From NCBI RefSeq assembly GCF_003977755.1, contig NZ_RQWN01000004.1, forward strand, positions 186,001-250,000: a stretch of 64,000 bases of DNA, written 5' to 3'. Position numbers and translations under genes: made by a program. Shown here piece after piece: positions 59,460 through 64,000 of the stretch. The stretch comes from Haloterrigena salifodinae. GTDB taxonomy: Archaea > Halobacteriota > Halobacteria > Halobacteriales > Natrialbaceae. The number at the start of each line of letters is the position of its first letter. The first letter of the stretch is position 1. The notes below the pieces were generated by a model. It saw only the letters and a list, made by a program, of their open reading frames with translations. It made no database searches and had not been told where the DNA came from.

Positions 59460-59790
59460 TATCCAGCCGATCAGTCCACATAATGCCTGCTCATGTCAGC
59501 ATCCATTCCCTCAAATTCTGGATGAAAAAGATGTCTTTGAGACCGCTAAAGCGACTCAAAAGGTTGAAGACCGAATTGAGAAACTCAGAAAGGACGTGCA
59601 ACTGAAGCAAACAATACTAGACGAGACGTACAACCTACGGAGCGGAGTCGAGCGAATCAACGACGCAGTCAAGGACTGCGGCCTCGAGCACGTTCATGCC
59701 CAAGGCCGCGTTCACGCACGAGCGCGGTTCCCCGCACTATGTCTTCGCCTCGTCATCACAATCACCACCTATGGATGAGGAGATAATCCA
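59460..59790 (+). pseudogene. C-terminal remnant of a DDE transposase (other IS family)
   Basis: Frame 1 reads DVFETAKATQKVEDRIEKLR, then LKQTILDETYNLRSGVERIN and DAVKDCGLEHVHAQGRVHAR, after a small frameshift RFPALCLRLVITITTYG. RSGVERINDAVKDCGL...RGRVHARA matches the C-terminal part of haloarchaeal IS4/ISH-type transposases, where the glutamate in VER is catalytic. The other catalytic residues are absent. Exact family uncertain. Confidence 0.6.
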
Positions 59791-59894
59791 GGAAGTACTG
59801 TGATCATAGTGTGGAAACTCTTCTATGACTCCCTATAACCGACAGCAAGTGCATGAAGTCCTTGAGACCGAGATCCAGTATCAGTATGAAATGG

Positions 59895-61094
59895 TCAGCC
59901 GAGCCGGCTGATCACCGTGCTCTTGAGCTCGCTGCGGATCTGTCGGGCGATCGGACGCGGGTCGTCGAGGTGGAGATAATCGAAGCCAGGGTCGTTGTAA
60001 CACGAGCGTAGGATCTTAGCCGCGCGTCCTGGCAACGAAGGCCGCTCGACGAACGGAGACTCCTCGCGGGCGATACTGACGAGGTGCTCCAGCTCGCCGT
60101 ACAGATAGTGCGTGCTGACGCCAGTCTCGTAGCTAGGACTGATTAGTCCAGAACGATCGGTAGCTGTATACCAGTACCAAGCGGGGAAATCCGCCCCCGC
60201 ACAGGTCGCACAGGCCAGCGACTGCCACATCCGTGGATTGATCTCAACGATGGTAAACTCTCCAGTTTCGGCATCCTCGACGTACTCGATACAGGCCAGC
60301 CCATGCCACTCGAGTTCATCGAGGATCGCTCGGCCAGTTTCCTCAAGTTCGGGAATGTCAACTGACTCGCGATAGACGCCGCCGCTACCGGTGTAGGAAT
60401 CTCCCCGGAGCTGTTTGTGCTGGAAAGTCCCGAGGGGTTCGCCATGGTCGTACAGCGCTCCGAAGAGGTACTCCTCGCCATCGATGTATTCCTGAACAAT
60501 CGGTTCATGGCCCATCTTCTCGACGAGTGCGTCGATGTCAGGCGTCTCGCCTGCCGGGATATGTTCAACCGATTTAGCAATCCCGGAATCTTCGAACGCC
60601 ATGTCCTCAAGGTACTCGTCAGTGAGTAAGTTATACCGGGATTTGATGATCCGGTCACCGCTCCAGTCGGTGACCTCGCCGAGCAGTTGCGTATCTGGGA
60701 TTGCCACGTCCGCCCGAGCGGCCGCCTCCGTGAGGTGCTTCCGGTCGTGGACGTCCCGCAGCCTCTCGAGGTCTGGGACGACGACGTCGACGTGGCGGTC
60801 GAACTCGTCGGCGAACTTCGAGAGAAGGTACGTATCGTGTGGCCGGTGGGGGATAATCGTTCTGACGTCTGGCCGAGCGGCCAGTCCCAGTAGCGAATCC
60901 TTGTACGCTGGGAGGTCACTCGGCGCCGGAACTAGCACCGATTCGTCGCAGTACCGGGAGGTTGTGACGCTCAAAGACTCGTCAGCGACCGCGGCGATCG
61001 TGTGCAGGCCGCAGTCAGCCAGCGAACGGATCGAAGCGTATCCGTGGGGATACCGTGAGGCGGTGACGACGACTGCGTCGCGCTCAGCAGACAT
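59895..61094 (-). CDS. ATP-grasp carboxylate-amine ligase
   Basis: 399 residues. An N-terminal Rossmann-like domain (DAVVVTASRYPHGYASIRSL) leads to the ATP-grasp core: ERLRDVHDRKHLTEAAARAD (A-loop), SGDRIIKSRYNLLTDEYLED (ATP lysine), EPIVQEYIDGEEYLFGALYD, HGLACIEYVEDAETGEFTIV and VEINPRMWQSLACATCAGAD (Mg2+-binding EINPR, residues 284-288). The enzyme should join a carboxylate to an amine by an acyl-phosphate. Its start overlaps the end of the asparagine-synthetase-like gene by 11 bp, so the two are translated together. Substrates unknown; the CATCAGAD loop is like carnosine-synthase/PylC-type ligases in placement only. Confidence 0.87.
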   Translation of the reverse strand: MSAERDAVVVTASRYPHGYASIRSLADCGLHTIAAVADESLSVTTSRYCDESVLVPAPSDLPAYKDSLLGLAARPDVRTIIPHRPHDTYLLSKFADEFDRHVDVVVPDLERLRDVHDRKHLTEAAARADVAIPDTQLLGEVTDWSGDRIIKSRYNLLTDEYLEDMAFEDSGIAKSVEHIPAGETPDIDALVEKMGHEPIVQEYIDGEEYLFGALYDHGEPLGTFQHKQLRGDSYTGSGGVYRESVDIPELEETGRAILDELEWHGLACIEYVEDAETGEFTIVEINPRMWQSLACATCAGADFPAWYWYTATDRSGLISPSYETGVSTHYLYGELEHLVSIAREESPFVERPSLPGRAAKILRSCYNDPGFDYLHLDDPRPIARQIRSELKSTVISRLG

Positions 61095-63006
61095 CGTCGA
61101 ACTCCCCCCTCTCGAGCGACCAAAAACTGGAGTCCGTTACGTCGGTTTTCTGCGTGCGATCTGTTTCGGGTTCGAGAATGCGTTTCGTGACTGGCATCGT
61201 GAGTAGTGTCAACAGCGTGTATAGTTCGCCGACGCGGTTTTGGCCGCGCAGGTGGGTACGGTACCGGTCGTCAATTCTGTCAGCGTCGAGGCCGGGGAGC
61301 TCGTCGGCGAGGTTGGCAGTTCGTTCGAAGACGTTCCCCGCGAACGGCTCCGAGCGGAGCAGTTCGGCGTCGTCCAGCCAGGGACCGTTAGTTAGGTACG
61401 GCTTCGGTGATGTCTGGTTGCGAATGTGTTTGTCCCATAGCTCCAGCAGATGTCTGCCAGCGTATTTGATCGGGAACGATCGTGAGAGCGCGACACCGGT
61501 GGTTGCGTGGGGAATCGCTGCCAGGTCGGGCGTAAGACGATCGACCGCCTGCCCGATAAGATCCCGTCGGAGTCGGTATCGGACCGGCATCGACAGAGAG
61601 AGGTCGATAATACGGTTATCGAGAAACGGCGACTGGTAGGGAAGCATCCGGTGGAGATCAGTATGGAATCGCAGGTCGTCGTCGTTTGAGAGCGGATAGC
61701 AGTCGCCGTAGTAGACGAGTTCGTTGAGGGAGTTGTACGTGACACCGTGGTGGATAATTTGCTTGCCCTCTCGGTAGATATTTGCCTCGAGGATCGACTG
61801 GAGATCCGTCGAGGTGGGAAGATCGTCGTGGGCCGATTCGAGCAGCAAATTGATGTATTCGTCGACCGTCTCGATCGATTGCTCGATCGGCACCGTTACC
61901 GACCCGAGCGGGCCGGCTGACACTGTCGGAGAAGGGACGCTATAGTCATGGAACAGCGAGTCGGCATATAGTCCCGACAGGAGTCCGTCGACTCGGTTGG
62001 TGATCTCTGTTTCGAAACCGCTAGTGTAGGGCTGGGTGAACCAGCCGTTGAACGAGCCAGCCCACCGGTTGCGCTTGAGGGCGTCGATCCGGTATTTGGC
62101 TCCTCGGTCGAGTACCTCGAAGTCAGCGTCGGCCTCGAGGGCGACCCGTTCAGCGGTGCGGGCCTCGCGATTCATCCAGTCGTTCATGTGGAACGCGGTC
62201 GCATCCTCGAGGGTGGCTAGAACGAGCCGCGAGTCTCGACCCCCTGAAAGCAAGACGCCGTACTCGCGGTCGTCGCGGGTCCACTCGTCGACGACTGTAC
62301 GGAACCGACGCACGAACTCGTCGACGAACCACTCAAAGGACTCATCGCGCGGGCAATATTCGGGCCGCCAGTACTGGTCGCTCTGAGTCGTACCGTCAAC
62401 TAGCGAAATAGTCGTGATCGTACCCGGCTGGAGTTTCTCGACGCCTTCGAGAGGAGTTGTCACCCCGAATGTGCGCCGAAAGGCAAGATATTCGTGGAGG
62501 TACGCCGAATTGAAGGCGGTATCAACGTCCGGGTGGTACGGAAGAAATTGGATATTCGTCGAGAAGACGATTGTCTCCTCGTCCGGCCGTATCCAATAGA
62601 GTGGCACCGTCCCGAACCGGTCGGTACAAAGAGTGAGCCGATCGTGCTCACGATCATAGATCAGGAGTGTGAACGTGCCGTTGAGGCCGTTGACAAAGCG
62701 CAGTCCGTCGCGCTGGTACAGCGACACACAGTACTGTGCAGGGTCAACATTGGCAGACCGTGTCCTGTATCCGCCGGGTTCGCCAATGGCACTCGCGTCA
62801 TAGCCATATATGTCGCCAATCACCCAGCAACGGAGCGGCTCATCGCCGTCGCAGGACTGGCTTGCGGTGTGACACCGACCTGGATCAGCCGTGAGTGCCA
62901 CGTTGTCGGTCACATGCTGAATACCGTCGTCAGATAAATCCCATTCCCCTAGTGTATCCTCTAATTCCGTTCCGTGAATATCAATAATACCGTATGTTCC
63001 ATTCAT
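61084..63006 (-). CDS. Asparagine-synthetase-like protein lacking the glutaminase cysteine
   Basis: 640 residues. The N-terminal Ntn-hydrolase-like domain (about 1-215) has GLNGTFTLLIYDREHDRLTL and TDRFGTVPLYWIR, but it begins MNGTYGIIDI, where active glutaminases begin Met-Cys-Gly. No cysteine is available as the N-terminal nucleophile. The synthetase domain (about 225-600) keeps the PP-loop VLLSGGRDSRLVLATL (residues 252-267) for adenylation, FHMNDWMNREARTAERVALE and LPYQSPFLDNRIIDLSLSMP. It should adenylate a carboxylate and couple it to an amine or free ammonia, as in beta-lactam synthetase or RiPP cyclases. Partner is the overlapping ATP-grasp gene. TATA-like TTTAAAATATATTT lies about 30 nt upstream of the ATG. 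Confidence 0.85.
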   Translation of the reverse strand: MNGTYGIIDIHGTELEDTLGEWDLSDDGIQHVTDNVALTADPGRCHTASQSCDGDEPLRCWVIGDIYGYDASAIGEPGGYRTRSANVDPAQYCVSLYQRDGLRFVNGLNGTFTLLIYDREHDRLTLCTDRFGTVPLYWIRPDEETIVFSTNIQFLPYHPDVDTAFNSAYLHEYLAFRRTFGVTTPLEGVEKLQPGTITTISLVDGTTQSDQYWRPEYCPRDESFEWFVDEFVRRFRTVVDEWTRDDREYGVLLSGGRDSRLVLATLEDATAFHMNDWMNREARTAERVALEADADFEVLDRGAKYRIDALKRNRWAGSFNGWFTQPYTSGFETEITNRVDGLLSGLYADSLFHDYSVPSPTVSAGPLGSVTVPIEQSIETVDEYINLLLESAHDDLPTSTDLQSILEANIYREGKQIIHHGVTYNSLNELVYYGDCYPLSNDDDLRFHTDLHRMLPYQSPFLDNRIIDLSLSMPVRYRLRRDLIGQAVDRLTPDLAAIPHATTGVALSRSFPIKYAGRHLLELWDKHIRNQTSPKPYLTNGPWLDDAELLRSEPFAGNVFERTANLADELPGLDADRIDDRYRTHLRGQNRVGELYTLLTLLTMPVTKRILEPETDRTQKTDVTDSSFWSLERGEFDDVC

Positions 63007-63250
63007 TGTTTAATTTATTGCTATTGCAAATATATTTTAAAAATGGTTCTTGGAATTAGTTCTTCACAATCCCCTCGTATAAGTAGTTCGGTTGTCATCT
63101 TTTAAGAGATCATCAACTAATTCGGTCTAAGTTACTAATTCTGTTCTGATGGAGTTGTTATTGGCAGCATAACTATACTATCCAAGCGAGAATTTGTAAA
63201 TTGATTGTTTATAGGCACACAATGATTGTGAACACATACATTATCTATAT
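63007..63250. promoter_or_regulatory. AT-rich upstream region of the ligase operon
   Basis: Very AT-rich compared with the genes around it. On the minus strand TTTAAAATATATTT (about 63026-63040) is the likely TATA region for the operon. CACAATGATTGTG (63218-63230) is a perfect 13-bp palindrome of unknown meaning. No gene seen. Confidence 0.5.
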
Positions 63251-63660
63251 GAGGAACCTCTGGGTTGGGGAGCCACTAATCAGGCACTGGCCTGGATCCT
63301 CGTCGTGTGAGGCCTTGAGGACGAGCTGAGATGCCTGCAGCGACGCAACCTCGTTACGACGGAGACCCAACCGCACAGCGCGAGTACCAGTAATTCTTCA
63401 CCGGGAGACTCGACAGCGTTGTAGATTCGGCGGACTTGCCGGCTCGAAAGGGCAGAGTTGTCTTTCTTTTCTCGGGTCCAGTTGTATTCCGCATCGGTGT
63501 CTGAAGCTGAGTTGAAAGCGGCTTTCGCCCGCTGTTCGAGGTGATCGTAGAACTGGTCTTCGGGAATTGCCTCGAGATCGGCTTCGGACTCGACTGTCCA
63601 CGGACTCTGTTCGACGAGTTCGTCGATCGAGCCGAAGGTTCTTGCTCTTATCGACTAATA
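63245..63660 (-). pseudogene. Tyrosine recombinase (XerC/integrase-like) remnant
   Basis: The minus-strand frame from about 63660 reads RTFGSIDELVEQSPWTVESE, DLEAIPEDQFYDHLEQRAKA, SALSSRQVRRIYNAVESPGE and ELLVLALCGW. After a one-step frameshift it continues LGLRRNEVASLQASQLVLKA and SHDEDPGQCLISGS. The SAM-like core-binding domain and the start of the catalytic domain with the first catalytic arginine (GLRRNEV) are typical of haloarchaeal phage-integrase-like proteins. The remaining RHRY residues and the N-terminus are gone. Confidence 0.65.
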
Positions 63661-63852
63661 AACAAGAGTTTGAGTGAATATAGCGGTGTCTGTATTATCC
63701 CTCCTCTCCCTGTTCGAGCGGGTGGGAGGAACAAGCCCCAAGGTTGTTTATCAGTCATAGTTCCGACGATAGTACCGGTTCAACCGATACGACCACCCGG
63801 AAACCTGACCTTCCTCTACGGTCTGTGTACCACTTCACAGAACATTCAGGCC
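63661..63852. other. Non-coding stretch
   Basis: A GC-rich imperfect inverted repeat (CCTCC...GGAGG, about 63701-63731) is the only visible structure. It may end a transcript or be part of the border between the recombinase remnant and the partial gene. Confidence 0.35.
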
Positions 63853-64000
63853 TTACTGGGAGGGACTAGTATCGAGGCCAGCTGTCAACTGGTGCTGTGT
63901 CTGGATCCCTGTGTGGAACCGCTGGACGATCTCGGACAGGTGCTCCGGACACGCCAGCGGAATAACGGCCCCATCCTGAACTTGGACCAGAGGATGCGGC
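63853..64000 (-). CDS. Partial hypothetical protein at the window edge
   Basis: The frame entering from the right edge reads PHPLVQVQDGAVIPLACPEH, then LSEIVQRFHTGIQTQHQLTA and GLDTSPSQ, ending at TAA 63853-63855. The CPEHL motif suggests the last half of a zinc-binding site; many small haloarchaeal zinc-finger proteins end in a similar way. The N-terminus is outside the window. Family not recognised. Confidence 0.5.
   Translation of the reverse strand, partial: PHPLVQVQDGAVIPLACPEHLSEIVQRFHTGIQTQHQLTAGLDTSPSQ

Overview
The window comes from a halophilic archaeon (class Halobacteria; the gene families fit the Natrialbales/Haloterrigena-Natrinema type, but the genus is a guess). Evidence: strongly acidic proteins, GC-rich codon use, twin-arginine secretion signals, TFB-type transcription factors, HalOD1-domain proteins, and promoters made of a TATA box close to a leaderless or nearly leaderless start. 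The many decayed insertion sequences and pseudogenes, an ArdC-like protein, a phage/plasmid-type primase-polymerase remnant and a recombinase remnant suggest a megaplasmid or a genomic island rather than core chromosome. No rRNA, tRNA or CRISPR array was seen.

Layout. 1-1020: tail of a DUF234-type ATPase, small orphan reading frames and a truncated IS6-family transposase. 1.06-4.1 kb: a tight copper/metal operon (multicopper oxidase, ZIP transporter with an extracellular domain, lipoprotein cupredoxin). 4.2-7.8 kb: a graveyard with two IS6 copies, a TnpB tail, a DAACS transporter cut by an IS, and a chimeric pseudogene. 7.8-14.2 kb: a Gfo/Idh oxidoreductase, a TFB remnant, a winged-helix/PIN pair, a MOSC protein, a cystathionine gamma-synthase-like enzyme and an ABM-fold protein. 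14.3-20.8 kb: plasmid-type genes (small zinc finger, membrane protein with two internal stops, HalOD1 protein, ArdC-like protein, frameshifted TFB, secreted nuclease, primase-polymerase remnant). 21.4-24.4 kb: a GC-rich block with an AGE-family epimerase, an aldo/keto reductase and a TrmB-like regulator. 24.7-35.5 kb: mostly small regulators, hypotheticals and pseudogenes, plus secreted proteins. 35.85-40.9 kb: two IS6 copies in opposite orientation around an IS1595-type remnant and an AT-richer ABC exporter operon. 41.3-47.0 kb: an intact DAACS transporter, the three-gene Tm-1-like operon (PEP-hydrolase-like barrel, cupin, UPF0261) and a MetE-like protein. 48.4-58.0 kb: a GC-rich chromosome-like block (thioredoxin, flavodoxin, HdeD-like protein, FAD reductase, methyltransferase, sensor kinase, deaminase, xylose dehydrogenase-like enzyme). 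58.1-59.8 kb: transposase remnants. 59.9-63.0 kb: an ATP-grasp ligase overlapping an asparagine-synthetase-like protein that lacks the glutaminase cysteine. The right end has a tyrosine-recombinase remnant and a partial gene.

How parts connect. The copper operon sits behind a perfect 14-bp palindrome that touches its TATA box. The TrmB-like regulator (24.4 kb) and the thioredoxin gene (48.8 kb) share a conserved 26-bp element at the same promoter position. Six decayed copies of one IS6 family dominate the mobile content. Three of them carry insertions made of short perfect hairpins that begin and end alike although two different sites were hit; this is the most unusual structure in the window. 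The best candidate for an undescribed pathway is the ATP-grasp/asparagine-synthetase-like pair at the right end.
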